From positions 2,852,001 to 2,916,000 of the forward strand of contig NW_008805064.1 of NCBI RefSeq assembly GCF_000004825.1: a DNA stretch of 64,000 nt. The letters run 5' to 3'. Shown here one piece after another: positions 52,639 through 64,000 of this stretch. The stretch comes from Heterostelium album PN500 (Eukaryota > Evosea > Eumycetozoa > Acytosteliales > Acytosteliaceae). Numbering within the stretch: the first letter of the stretch is position 1; each line of letters begins with the position of its first letter. The notes under the pieces are model-generated. The model did not search any database. It worked only from the letters and a program-made list of their open reading frames with translations, and had not been told where the DNA came from. The position numbers and the translations under genes are program-made.

Positions 52639-55091
52639 ATGAATCCCCTTCAAATTCCCAAAAATTTAATTCCACAATTCCAACAGTTTGGTAAGGAGCT
52701 TCCACCTCTCCAAGGAGAAACCGTCGAATTTGCTCCACAGGCATGGTTCCTTGGTCCAAAGGTAAGTAATAAATTTTTTTAGATCTATTAATTTGGTTAA
52801 ATTATTAATATTTTAATGACATCTATTTTTGTAGGCTGAAAATTCTGATTTGTTCATGAAATTGGTTACAATGGCTTTTGAGTCACACATTAGCTCAAGA
52901 AAGAACTTCCACACAGAAGATTCCCCAGTTTTCACTGCTGAATTCAAGAAGACTCCAGAGTACATCAATGCCACCAACGATATGATCGCAAAGGCTACCA
53001 CTTTGTTCAACTTCTTGAAAAAGTCACTCCCATACTCTTCATTCCGTTATGTTGGTCACATGACCAGTGACGTCACCATTGCCTCTGTGATTGGTTACAT
53101 TTCCACTATTCTCTACAACTCCAACAACGTCACTGTCCAAGCTTCACCAGTAACCACATTCATTGAAATGTGTGTCGGTAACGATTTGTGTCGTATGGTT
53201 GGTTACCCATTCCCAGCTCCAATCGATCCAAAGCTCAGTGAGAAGGAGAAGGCAAAGATAATGGCCAACACCATCACTCCATGGGGACACATTACATGTG
53301 GTGGTACTGTTGCCAATGATGAAGCTTTCTGGTCACTCTACTGGGGTAAGTTCATCCCATTGGCTCTCCAAGAAGCATTCTTGCACGAAGCCGTCCTCGC
53401 TCCAGCTGCCAATATCCAAGTTGAGCTTGCCAACGGAACCTCAAAGAAGTTGTCTCTCTGTACTCCATGGGAAGCAACCAACTTGTCAGTTGATACCCAA
53501 GTCAGTCTTCCATACAATGTCGGAGTTCTCTGTGACATCGACCCAACCCAAGTTACCTACTTGCTCAAGAAGTACCACATCTCCAACATCGGTTCATACA
53601 CTTTCCTCAAGAAATACGGTTTGAACTGCCCAGTCTTCATGACCCCAGGAACTTCCCATTATTCAATTCCAAAGGCTGCCGCAATCCTCGGTCTTGGTAG
53701 TGATGCTGTAAAGATCATTCCTGTCGACAAACACGCTCGTTGTGATTTAACCGTCATGAGAGCTCACCTCCAAGCATGTGTTGACCACCAAATCCCAGTT
53801 GTAGCATGTGTCTCTGTTATGGGTACTACTGAAGAAACAGCTGGTAATTATCAACCTTAATTTATTATTCCAATATTATATATTAATTTTTATTTGTTTA
53901 TTAATATAGTTGATTACCTTGACCAACTCATTGCTCTCCGTGATGAAATGAGAATTAAAGGATTGAACTTTGGTATTCATGTTGATGCCGCCTGGGGTGG
54001 TTATTTCTTGTCATGTATTCGTCCAGACTACAAATTGGAACAACCAACCAACGATATCCTTACACCATCTTTGATGTCTTACCCACCAACTGCCTACAAT
54101 GATATGGACAGCTCTGATCCAGCTGCCTACTGTAGTGACCACTTTGCCAAACAATTGGCTGCCTGTGCTCACTGTGATACCATCACCATTGACCCACACA
54201 AGGCCGGTTACATCCCATATCCAGCTGGTTCTGTATGTTACAGAAATTCCAAGTTGCGTGATATCTTGGTCTACACCGCCACCTACATTGGAGGTACCAC
54301 TGTACCAACTGTCGGAATCTATGGTATTGAAGGTTCAAAGCCAGGTGCTGCTGCCTCTGCTGTCTACCTCAGTCACGCCATTCTCCGTACCTCCAAGTCT
54401 GGTTACGGTAAGATCCTCAAGCGTTGTTTGCTCAACACCAAGTTGTTCTACTTGCGTCTCCTCTGGTTGGCTCAACCATCGGACCACTTCGTCGTAACTG
54501 GTATCCCAGTTCCACCATCCGATGCAGTATTGGCTGACCTCAAGAAGAAGTTGATCATCAACGGTAAATGGCTCACCTCTGACCAAATTGCCAACGATAC
54601 CGAGTTGGTACGTCAATTGGCTCAAATTGGTCCAGACCAAAACATCGTCTGTTATGCCTTCAACATTAAATTGCCAAACGGACAAATCAACACTGACTAC
54701 AAATTGTTCTGTGACTTTGGTGAAAAGGTTTATGTATGTATAAAGAATACTATTCTTTAACTATTCTATACAGAGTTATTAATTAAAATTGTTTTTTCTT
54801 TAGGAACGTTTCGACTATATCCCAGAGAAGGGTATGAAGGAGTTCGATTTGGTTGTATCCAACACTGAATTTGGATCTGCTTATGGAACCAGATTCTTGG
54901 CCACCATTGTTAAGAGACTTGGATTGAAGAATGTACCAGTTAGCCCATCGATTCCAGTATTGAGATCAACAATTATGGACGTATTTGCCAACGAAACCTC
55001 TACTGGTTCATCATTCGATGTCATCTTCCCAATCTTCACCAAAGAAGTCAACAAGATTGCTTTGGCAATGACTCCAAAGCAAGCTGCTTAA
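52639..55091 (+). CDS. PLP-dependent group II decarboxylase, tyrosine decarboxylase-like
   Basis: Four exons (52639-52761, 52835-53843, 53910-54733, 54804-55091) give 747 residues. Group II decarboxylases use pyridoxal phosphate to remove the carboxyl group of an aromatic or acidic amino acid. The N-terminus (APQAWFLGPKAENSDLFMKL) and the long C-terminal extension match bacterial tyrosine decarboxylases (about 620 residues) better than animal aromatic decarboxylases. The PLP-aspartate motif is HVDAAWGGY near 400 and the PLP lysine is in TITIDPHKAGYIPYPAGS near 472. TPGTSHYSIPKAAAILGLG matches the substrate-loop region. Likely product tyramine or a related amine; the substrate is inferred only. 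The gene has fewer A/T third positions than its neighbours, suggesting high expression. Confidence 0.88.
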
Positions 55092-55748
55092 ATTAACTCC
55101 TAGGAGATTTCATTTTTGCCACTAAATATTACTAAAAATAATAAAATTCACAAACTTGTCTTGATTGTAATGAAGAAACAACGATCGTTTTATATCCTTT
55201 CTCAACCTAATACAATTGTCTTCAAATATGATTCTATCATTGTTTGATAGTGATTACTTTGTTTTGTTTAAGTTAGGTGAATTCATTATTATTGTTTTAT
55301 GTCTATAATTGAAGAGAGTGAGGGGATTATATTTTAGTATTAAAATCACTTGATAACTATTTTTTTTTGTTTTTTTTTAATTCAGATCCCAAAAAATTTT
55401 TTTTAAAAAAGTTATTAGGCAGAACAACTTGTTTATCTTTGAAGAAACATACTCAGATAAGAAAGTCTTTAATGTCTCTAACTATTTCAAAGTTTATATC
55501 GTTTCATAGAAAAATTAGAAGTTGGTAAAATAAAAAATAGATTTGTTCTTTCATTAATAAACGTTAGATATTTTAAAAAAATAAATATCTTAATTAAGAT
55601 CAATAAAATTTTCAAGATTTAATTTTTTTAAAAAACAATTTCCTTTTATAGAAAAAGAAGGCTTTAAGTCCTCAAGAATAAATTTATTTAAGTCCATTCA
55701 AAATAAATAAATTACTATTCAATAAATTCTTAACAAATAAAATAAAAA
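55092..55748. other. Intergenic region, no gene seen
   Basis: AT-rich DNA holding the decarboxylase 3' end, with T-runs near 55362-55378 and 55398-55405. No gene is recognised before the B-box frame. Confidence 0.45.
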
Positions 55749-55883
55749 ATGGACCCAAAAAATATGTGTTCTTTACATTATAAGAAATTAAAATTATTTT
55801 GTAACGATTGTAATAGATTGATGTGCGAAGATTGTTTTGCAAGAGAGCACAGAGGACACAGATATTATGAAATCACCCAATAA
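55749..55883 (+). CDS. 44-residue stand-alone B-box zinc-finger peptide
   Basis: A short frame, MDPKNMCSLHYKKLKLFCND then CNRLMCEDCFAREHRGHRYY and EITQ stop. It shows a complete B-box type zinc site: C-x2-H, C-x2-C, C-x2-C, and the final H-x2-H. B-boxes normally sit in longer proteins (TRIM-like, or the large dictyostelid B-box/FNIP families). Here a stop follows at once, and about 220 bases of non-coding DNA lie before the next gene. It may be a truncated relict of such a family, the first exon of a gene with an unrecognised second exon, or a real micropeptide. Confidence 0.6.
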   Translation: MDPKNMCSLHYKKLKLFCNDCNRLMCEDCFAREHRGHRYYEITQ

Positions 55884-56105
55884 ATAAGAGAGTAAGTTTA
55901 TCTGTAAATTAAAAGAAATTTTAGATTATTAACTAATACATAACAATTATATTAGTTCATTGTTACAATTAAAAAAAAATAAAGTATGAAAATCTTTAAA
56001 GAATAAATTAAATATAATAAAAATTTGTATACTTTTATAAAAACCAAATATATATAATATTTTTAAAGATGTAAAGAATTATTTGAGGTATGAAATTACA
56101 ATTTA

Positions 56106-59100
56106 TTATATTGGAGAATGCATTCCAAGTTTTGTATCGAACTCCAAACGAAGTTCCAATTGGAGATCTGCAAACCATTTCTTATAGAGATGTTTAACAA
56201 TTTCATCGAGAAGTATTACAAAAGGTGCCCATCCAAAGAGTACTGCATAGATTTCCTTTGGTATTTCACTAAGTAGGTGAACACCACCAATGATCTTTAG
56301 AGTAACCAACGTGAAGCATATTTGTAGAATAATACAAAAGATAACGGTTATCACTGCCTTGTAATTCTTTCTGAATGGATTGAATTTTAATACACTACGA
56401 GTATGATGAATAAAACTTAAACTTGTTACACCTATTAAAAAAAATAAAAATAATAATTATTAATAAATAATTATCTTTAAATATTTGGATAATTAGATTG
56501 ATATTATAATTACCTAAATAAAAAACAAAAGCAAACATCATTATATTCTGAGAGATAATTAATGCATCGGAATAAGACAGTTTTTCGCTACTTGGTTCCC
56601 ATTCTGACATGTTTGCACCGAATATATTTGACCAAGAAGCACCGGAAAGCGATTGTAAACACCATATAAATATTGATACCATGAGAATGAGCGATGGAAC
56701 CAAACGGATACCAATATATCGAGCAAAAATAGGAATGTGTTTGAATTCACTGTTGTTCTTTGGACTGAGCGTTCGCATAACATCTTCGTCTTCAGTGGTG
56801 AAAAGTAAGGACAGACCGACAAGTGGGATAATAAGGAACTGTAACCAAATCAATTGTAGTCCAGTAAGAGGAATTCCACCGACGACGCCATCGACTGGAT
56901 ACGAAACAACTAGGACACCGGCTACTAAACACATCAGTACCAGAGTCATTGAAGCACTGAGAATAAACTGGAGTGACTGACGTGTGTTGGTGAGTAGCTG
57001 TCTTCCGACATGGAAAAACTCGAGTATCTCATTAAAGTCGGTACGTCTGTGGAATACCAGCGAGCATGGCAACGATGTAATGTCACAACAAAGTGAGTGA
57101 GTAGATGGATGTTCCGATGGCACTCTGGTAGTTGTGTTTTTACGCAGGGGAAGTGGTGCCATTACCGACTCTGTTTCGAAAAAGTTACGAGATGTCAGGA
57201 GTGGACGAGGATCCGCTTTGTTCAGTGGGAGATTAAGACAACGAGATACGGCAGGCTCCAAAGAGAATGCCAAATCCGCTTGACAAAAGATAGGTGTATT
57301 CTCGTAGTTGAGTGCACTGCCTATGCAGCAGACTACTTCGCCATTCTCCTGAAGGATCTTTATCATCTCCAGCTTTGTCTCGGGGGTGGAGTTGGAAAAC
57401 ATTGGAACGAGCAATGGAACGTTGTCTACCTCTTCGAGATGTCTTCTAATGGCATTGATACCTTTTGGCAAACGAGAGGGACCGTCGGCCACTTGAACTT
57501 CATCGGGAGCAGGATCCTTGAGCGATACACAGCAATTCCAATCGGTTTCCAAACCCAGTTTGTTGACAAATGAATTACTTTCTCTGCTGTCTTGATTTGA
57601 GAAAAATACAAATCTGATACCGGCAATACGAAGAACCTCTACGAAATGATTGGCATGTGATTTCGGTAATTGTTTCATTCCTGCCATACCAATATAGATC
57701 TGTCCATTCTGTAGTTGTTCGAGTGTTTCATTCTCAGCAACTGTATTGGTAAAGCTATGATCATTGGCAAGATCTTTTGTTGTCAGAATTGCTGTTCCAT
57801 CATCTGAAAGTCCAGATTGAATCAATGTTTCACTATCTTCATTACTCTTGGCTTTGGATAGTTGTTGTTGTTGTTGTTGCTGTTGTTTTCTCTGTAACTG
57901 TTGTTGTTGTATCATTTGTTGTTGTTGTAGCTGTTGTTGTTGTTGTTGTTGTTGTTTCTTTTTCAATCTATTATTTCTAATTCTCTTATCGTTCATCGAG
58001 TCAGATTCAGAAGTCTCTGAAACACTATAAGAGTTTGTATCTTCTCTTGATAGTCGTTTCAATTTCTTTTGTTTCAAACTTTGTTGTTTATCTGTCTGTG
58101 ACGGTTGTTGTTGTATATATGGATTATCACTATCTGTTTCACTATCGTTATTAGCATATTCAGATGGTGCTTCTTCTTCATCCGATTGTTCCTTATTATT
58201 ATTGCTATTATCACCTTTATCAATAACCATTACAACAGTATCATCTTCATTCATTTCCTCTTCTTCTAATTCTTCTTCTTCCTCTTCACTCATTATTACT
58301 TTGATGTTGGTGATGTCGTTGGTTGGCTGTGAATGAGTGTCATCTGTAGCTTCATAGTCCAACTCTATTGGTGGAAGAATAATCTGTTTGGTGATAGTTG
58401 CAGACATCGACAGCTCACTCTCTGGAGAACCTGAAATCTTATCTTGTTGTAATTGTTGTTCTCTCATCTTATTCTCTTTCTCCAATTGTTTTGCCTTTTT
58501 CTTGGATTTTTTCGATTTGTATGGCTTCAAGAACTTGGTCTTCTTGGACTTTACTGGAGCAGGTGACTGTTTTCCACTTGGAATAGGTGATTCTACTAAA
58601 ATAACAACTGGTTCACTATTATTATTATTATTATTGCTATTATCTTTGTTATCTTTTTTGGTTGGTGATGAATCATCTACTGATGAGGATGTTGAAACAC
58701 CACCCTGGAATGGAAATGGATGATTGCCAGAGAGTGTTAGTTGAATATCTTCGATTCTGGTGATCGGTGTCTTTGGTTGGGCAAAAGGAATTGGTGAGCT
58801 AATAAAGATGTTGGCTGTCTTTGGCTGGGTGTTTTCATACTCTGCCTTCTTGGTGAGTTGCATTCGAAGATTGTCTTTCTTTCTTCTTACAATGGTACTG
58901 TTTGAGAATCTGACATCGACCAACGGACTGTTGACACTGCCACCGTCGAATAGCTTTTTGAACTTTTGCTCGATTGGCTTGTATGCAAAAGAGATACCCT
59001 TCATTCCGTCGTTGGCCAGCCACTTTGTGTAGACGGCACGCACCTTCTCCTTCTCCTCATCGTCAAACACAACAATGTTCTCGCCATCCCAGTAGTGAGT

Positions 59101-61729
59101 GCAATGATCGAGAACCAACTCAGTGCTTCCCTTGGAGAGCAATTGCAATGTCTCCGATCCAATATCCTTGGCAACGAGAGAGATCATCGATGGCGACTCA
59201 TTGTCATCGTCGTCGGGCTGCTCTTTGTTGTTGGAGCGTTGTGTTAGCGTGTGGATTTCTTTTACACTGGCGAATTGGTTGGCCACTTCGTCGGAGAATC
59301 CAATCTCCTTGGCGAGCAAGCACAGACACTGGGAGTTGGTAGTATCGGAGCTGTCCTCTCGATCTCTAATCAAGTGAAGTTTCGATACGTGGTCGCTAAG
59401 ATTACTGGTGGTCGTTGAGTTGGGTCGAGAAGTATCGGTGGTGGCTGTGTACAAACGACACGTCTTGTTCAAGAGACAATCCAATCCCAGAGGTTTGAGT
59501 GCATTGATATGCTCTTGCCAATCGTGGTCATTAAAAGTAATAGAATACTGAGTGTGAGAGTACTCCGATGACAACTCCAAACGAACCGGACCATCTTGTT
59601 TCAAGAACGATATTTCTCCAACGGTATTGACGGGTTCTGATACGATACCATCTTTGTCGAGACAACATATAGTTGTTGTGCTAGCAATGTGGTGAAGTAA
59701 GTTCGAAGAATGTGAAAAAGCAACATGTTTTGTACTCATAATGGCGCGCCAGTAGGTGACTACCAAGTCGAAAGGCACCTTGGGAAGTCTGTCCTCGTCG
59801 TACTCTGTATCAAAGTTGAGCGCTGGATGGTCGTCTGCAATCTCACCCTTCAACGAACGCTCTTGTAGCACGTCGAACAGCGCCAACAACTTGGCATGTC
59901 CAATGGAATAAACGAGAATCAACAATACACTTGGCAACATAATCAAGCTGAATGCAATGGCCAAGTCCACTTGACGGATAATGAGAAGATCGACCAGCGA
60001 CCGCTGTTTCTGTAGGATCGATCGAATGATATTCGATACCAAAGAAATCGATATGGTGATCCAGAGGAATCGCTCCATCACCAAATGAATATAGTTGATT
60101 GCGTTGATAACCGGATTGATTGGACGCGTCGACGGTAGTGTCGCAGCAGTTAGCTGTGGAAACGACGGTGTCTCGTGCACGACAAAACAACAACGTCCCG
60201 AAGTAAACAGTGTCTCTGCCATCTCCTTGGCATGCTGCTTCTCCTTCTCACCGAAATCCGGATTCACCTCCAGCAGTCTGGTTGTCAGCAGCTCCGACGA
60301 GTAGGTGTCGCCACGACGCAACACGATTCCGTTAAAGAGCGGTTCGACGCATGCCAACATCACCGGTATCTTCTCACCCTCTCTCAAACTGATGTGATCG
60401 CCCTCCACCAGTAGATTCAGTGGCACCTTTCGCCATAGATGATCACGACACACCGACAACACCGAGATTGTCTCTGTCGAGTTGATAACACCGTCCTCTA
60501 GAATATCGCCGGCAGCCACATAGTGTTTGAGATGTCCACGTGCCTTTGCAATCACTTCGTTATGTATCAACTGTTGCTCACGAATCCTCATTACGAGATG
60601 CAACACAATGTAGAGGAGAAGTACACCCGCTTCAATAATGAGATGTATCGCCTGGAAATGTTGATGCTCCAAAATGAACGCAACCACCAGCAGTATCACC
60701 GCCAACACATAAATCAAAGGAGTAACTCTAAACAGCTGCTCCTTCAACATATTCCACTTACTAAATGGATTCAATATTTCTTTTTCATCCAATAGATTCT
60801 CTATTTGATTTACCAGTTTTCTGTGTTTTGTTCAAAAACATTTAGTTAACTTAAGATTGTTTAAACAATGGTCCACTACTATCAATATCTCTTACTTACT
60901 CTGATGCTTCTCTTGAGGTTAAACCAATGTCTGGATGTAGATGAATACGTTGGTTGTCATTGTAGGTATCTTGAAAGGATACAGAGATATCGTCTCTGAT
61001 AAAACCTGGTGTAGATCCGTGAATGTTGTAAGAGACACCCAATGATAGAGAGTGTTTGTGAAATGAATTCGACATTGAAGTCGATTGATTCGTATTGTTG
61101 TTGTTGTTGTTCATCGATGTCTGGACATTGTAGAACAAATGACTATTGTTATTACTGCTGCTATTGTTGTTGTTGTTGTTATTGCTTCCATTACTACCAA
61201 CCGATCTATTCTGTGATAAATTGATATTATTTTGACTCTGACTACGTGATAGAATCGAAGAAGATGGTGATGTCATACTATTGTAGTTGTGAACAGTATG
61301 ATGATTATTGGTATGTTGATGGTGTTGATGATGATTATGATGATGATGATGCTGATGTCCGCCATGTTGATTATGACTATGATGATTCATCAAATTAGGA
61401 TGACTTGAATTTGGTTTTAAAGAGCTAATAACATTATTATTACTATTATTACTATTGTTATTGCTATTATTATTGATAAGATTCTGTTGTGAAGAAGTCA
61501 ATGAATTGTTACCATTACTATTCTCATTGCTGTTGTCTGCAGATGCAGAAGTAGAAGTAGTAATAGTAGTGTTGTTTATTGTAGTAGTATTGTTAGATGG
61601 TGGTGTAGCAGGTTGAACCGATAGTATAATATCATCGATGTTACTATTAGTACTACCAATGCTACTGATACCACCTATACTATTACTAAGGTTATTACTA
61701 TTATTATTGTTATTATTAATACTACTCAT
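56106..61729 (-). CDS. tmem94: TMEM94/ERMA-like P-type ATPase relative
   Basis: Three exons (60900-61729, 56514-60820, 56106-56431) give about 1,820 residues. Human TMEM94 (about 1,350 residues) is an ER membrane protein related to P-type ATPases and reported to move magnesium into the ER. The first 265 residues here are Asn/Ser/Thr/His-rich. The body has N-terminal membrane helices (PLIYVLAVILLVVAFILEHQ), an actuator-like region, a second helix pair (FLWITISISLVSNIIRSI), the phosphorylation-site-like CCLDKDGIVSEP near 660 (aspartate present; DKxG where pumps have DKTGT), a nucleotide-domain part with a long acidic/Gln insert, then IAGIRFVFFSNQDSRE, CCIGSALNYENTP and C-terminal membrane helices. 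The match is by motif and topology; I cannot quote an identity. Confidence 0.82.
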
Positions 61730-62412
61730 TTAAAAATTTTCATGTAATATATATAATATTAGTTTGAATATTATTCTAATTCATTGATAAATTAATTAAA
61801 AAACTATTTTTTATAATAATAATAATCTATAAGTTTACAATATATATGATAGTATATCTTATTTTTTATCATCTAAAAATAAATCGACACTTTTTTTTAA
61901 AGGTTCGTTTTTGTCTGAAATCCTAAGATTTTTTTAACAATTAATTAAAAAAATGTATTTTTAATTTTGTCATCTCCATCATTTCAAGAATCATAGTTAG
62001 TTAGATAAAAAAGAAAGAACAGTAAACCAATAATTCTTGGTAGAAGAGGACTCCATTTTTTCTAATTCAATATTAACAATTTGAAATGGTATCAATCCTT
62101 TTCATTTAAAAGGTGATAATGCACAACAAATAAAAGAACATTCAATTGAATCTAGATAACATTTACATAGATCTAGTTAAAACTATTGAGAAATAAGATT
62201 TTAATTTTGATAGAATAAAAGTGCCCGAAATAATTATAAAAATCTTTGCGGAAATAGTGTACACAAATCCCAATGAAAATTAAAAAATTAAACGAATTTT
62301 TGTTAATCATATTGTTCATTTGAAATCGTCTTGTTTAATAATATATAGTTTATACAATATAAATAAAGTTAGATATTTATATATATATATATTATATAAA
62401 TACATATAAAAT
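61730..62412. promoter_or_regulatory. Divergent promoter region of tmem94 and d2hgdh
   Basis: About 680 bases with no gene, rich in A/T runs. TATATATATATATTATATA lies directly before the D2HGDH start at 62413. No specific regulatory element is recognised. Confidence 0.45.
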
Positions 62413-63978
62413 ATGTTATTGAATAGAATTACAAAGTCAAACTTTATAAATATTAATAAAAGTTGTTTGAAGAACTATTTTTGTTCTGTTTCAAGTGGAT
62501 CATCCACTACGACTTCAACAACAACAACAACAACAACAGCAAATCTATTAAAAGTGAAACGTGATGATAGATTTAGCTATTTGAATAAAGATGATATTAG
62601 TGTGTTCAAAAAGATAATGAATGATGAATCAGGTGTCATTACGGATGCTGATGATCTCGTTGGTTACAATCACGATTGGATGAACAAGTATCATGGCAAT
62701 TCACAGCTGGTTCTCCGACCAAAGTCAACCGAGCAGGTCAGTCAGATTCTAAAGTATTGCAACGAGCGGAGACTCGCTGTCGTTCCACAGGGTGGAAACA
62801 CCGGGTTGGTCGGTGGCAGTGTTCCGGTGCACGACGAAATCGTTCTCAGCTTGCAATCGATGAACAAGATCCACGAGTTTGACAGCGTCACCGGTGTGCT
62901 GACTTGTGACGCCGGTTGCATCTTGGAGTCGCTCGAGCAGTACTTGGAGCCGCGCGGTTTCACCGTGCCACTTGACTTGGGTGCGAAGGGCAGTTGCCAA
63001 ATAGGAGGTAACGCCGCAACGAACGCCGGTGGAATACGTCTGCTTCGCTACGGATCGATGCATGCCAACGTCATGGGTGTGGAGGCGGTACTCGCCGACG
63101 GAACCATTGTCGACTGTCTGTCCACGCTCAGAAAAGACAACACTGGCTACGACTTGAAACAGTTGTTCATCGGCTCCGAAGGTACACTTGGCGTCATAAC
63201 AAAGCTGGCTATACTGACACCCGCCAAGCCAACGAGTGTGCATGTCGCGCTGCTGTCATGCGACTCTTTCGACGAGGTGAAGAAGCTGTTGATCGAAGCA
63301 AAGAAACAACTCGGTGATATTCTCTCGGCGTTTGAGTTTATGGATCGTTCGTGTATCGATGTTGTGCTGGAACACCAACCGCAAGCCAGAGAGCCATTCG
63401 ACAGTAAATTCAAATTCTATGTGCTGTTGGAGGTGTCTGGATTCAATGAGCAACACGATAACGAGAAGTTGAATAGCTACTTGGAGGATGTCATCTCGAG
63501 GAAGATGGTGGCGGACGGCACATTCGCGTCCGACTCAAAGAGTATCGCAGAGTTTTGGAAACTACGTGAAACCATCACTGAATCACTTGGAAAAGCCGGT
63601 GCAGTCTATAAATACGATTTGTCGCTGCCAATGGATCAGTTCTACAACATCGTCGAAGTGATGAAAGAAAGATTGGCAGGAAAGAACAACTCTATGGTTT
63701 GTGGATTCGGTCATGTCGGTGACGGTAATCTTCATCTCAACATTTCAACACCCAAGCAGAAATACAACAAAGAATTCCTCGGTTTGATCGAGCCATTCGT
63801 CTATGAATTCACCAGCAAACACAACGGATCGATCTCTGCAGAGCACGGTATCGGTGCAATGAAGACAGAACAACTGCATCACTCTAAAACCAACAGTGCA
63901 ATTCAACTGATGCGTAGTATTAAACAAACAATGGATCCAAACGGTATTCTTAATCCATATAAAGTATTACCAAATTAA
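62413..63978 (+). CDS. d2hgdh: D-2-hydroxyglutarate dehydrogenase, mitochondrial
   Basis: An FAD enzyme that oxidises D-2-hydroxyglutarate to 2-oxoglutarate. It is a single-exon gene of 521 residues, the normal size. The N-terminus (MLLNRITKSNFININKSCLK) is basic and free of acid residues, fitting a mitochondrial presequence, and is followed by a Thr run. The PCMH-type FAD domain shows VVPQGGNTGLVGGSVPV, DLGAKGSCQIGGNAATNAGG and IGSEGTLGVIT. The C-terminal domain has the metal/substrate motif VCGFGHVGDGNLHLN and ISAEHGIGAMKTE. The closest alternatives are D-lactate dehydrogenase and glycolate oxidase GlcD. The DLGAKGSCQIGGN form and overall layout favour D2HGDH. The gene is unusually GC-rich for the window. 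Confidence 0.92.
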   Translation: MLLNRITKSNFININKSCLKNYFCSVSSGSSTTTSTTTTTTTANLLKVKRDDRFSYLNKDDISVFKKIMNDESGVITDADDLVGYNHDWMNKYHGNSQLVLRPKSTEQVSQILKYCNERRLAVVPQGGNTGLVGGSVPVHDEIVLSLQSMNKIHEFDSVTGVLTCDAGCILESLEQYLEPRGFTVPLDLGAKGSCQIGGNAATNAGGIRLLRYGSMHANVMGVEAVLADGTIVDCLSTLRKDNTGYDLKQLFIGSEGTLGVITKLAILTPAKPTSVHVALLSCDSFDEVKKLLIEAKKQLGDILSAFEFMDRSCIDVVLEHQPQAREPFDSKFKFYVLLEVSGFNEQHDNEKLNSYLEDVISRKMVADGTFASDSKSIAEFWKLRETITESLGKAGAVYKYDLSLPMDQFYNIVEVMKERLAGKNNSMVCGFGHVGDGNLHLNISTPKQKYNKEFLGLIEPFVYEFTSKHNGSISAEHGIGAMKTEQLHHSKTNSAIQLMRSIKQTMDPNGILNPYKVLPN

Positions 63979-64000
63979 TTATCATTATTAAAAACACTTT

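Noticed and set aside
59123-59377. Overlapping plus-strand frames opposite TMEM94
   Set aside because: Antisense to a conserved exon; these are mirrors of the minus-strand codon usage.
1-64000. Search for LTR elements, Polintons, DNA transposons or CRISPR arrays
   Set aside because: No reverse transcriptase, integrase, capsid, transposase or direct-repeat/spacer pattern was recognised anywhere in the window.

Overview
This window is AT-rich eukaryotic nuclear DNA from a dictyostelid social amoeba. The support is: short GT-AG introns of about 55-130 bases in most genes; long Asn, Gln, Thr and Ser codon runs inside otherwise conserved proteins; A/T homopolymers and (TTG)n/(TAA)n arrays between genes; scattered single tRNA genes; CYP508-like P450s; and close homologues of known social-amoeba proteins. 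Coding regions are clearly less AT-rich than I would expect for Dictyostelium discoideum. That points to a group 1-2 relative (Polysphondylium/Heterostelium or Cavenderia type), but this is only inference.

Layout, left to right. 1-8.9 kb: TFIIH subunit Tfb4 (-), AcpS-type phosphopantetheinyl transferase (+), cytoplasmic dynein intermediate chain (+), ribosomal protein eL30 (-), a C/D-box snoRNA candidate (+) and a short WIP/verprolin protein (-). 9.8-15.7 kb: an E3 ligase that joins an RBR-type RING1/IBR block to a MYCBP2-type RING-Cys-relay block (-), an acidic Asn-rich unknown (+) and a three-RRM protein (-). 15.7-25.4 kb: 4.1 kb of non-coding DNA, then a Niemann-Pick C1 protein (-) with a 1.37-kb intron. 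26.8-30.2 kb: a bacterial-type YqfB N4-acetylcytidine amidohydrolase (+), translin (-), tRNA-Arg(UCU) (-) and a DUF676 lipase (-). 30.5-34.2 kb: two tandem P450s (-). 35-41.5 kb: a myotubularin with an N-terminal RGS-like region (+), a SAM methyltransferase (-), tRNA-His(GUG) (-) with odd repeats, and PEX19 (+). 41.7-49.6 kb: a large PH-like/LRR protein (-), a phosphoribulokinase/uridine-kinase family protein (+) and a rearranged area built on a head-to-head duplicated gene fragment. 50-64 kb: trifunctional folate synthesis enzyme (+), tyrosine-decarboxylase-like enzyme (+), a 44-residue B-box peptide (+), a TMEM94/ERMA-like P-type-ATPase relative (-) and D-2-hydroxyglutarate dehydrogenase (+).

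The genes are mostly unrelated housekeeping functions on both strands, with no operon-like grouping apart from the P450 pair. I see no CRISPR array, LTR element, Polinton or intact transposon. Three conserved genes (NPC1, the second P450 and PEX19) each need one base removed from a homopolymer to read through. That looks like a systematic homopolymer overcall in the assembly rather than three dead genes.

The observations I rate highest are the RBR-plus-RCR ubiquitin ligase, the 30-bp triplication starting inside tRNA-His, the similar 16-nt palindromes just after both tRNA terminators, the snoRNA candidate with a perfect 9-bp terminal stem, and the RGS-myotubularin combination.
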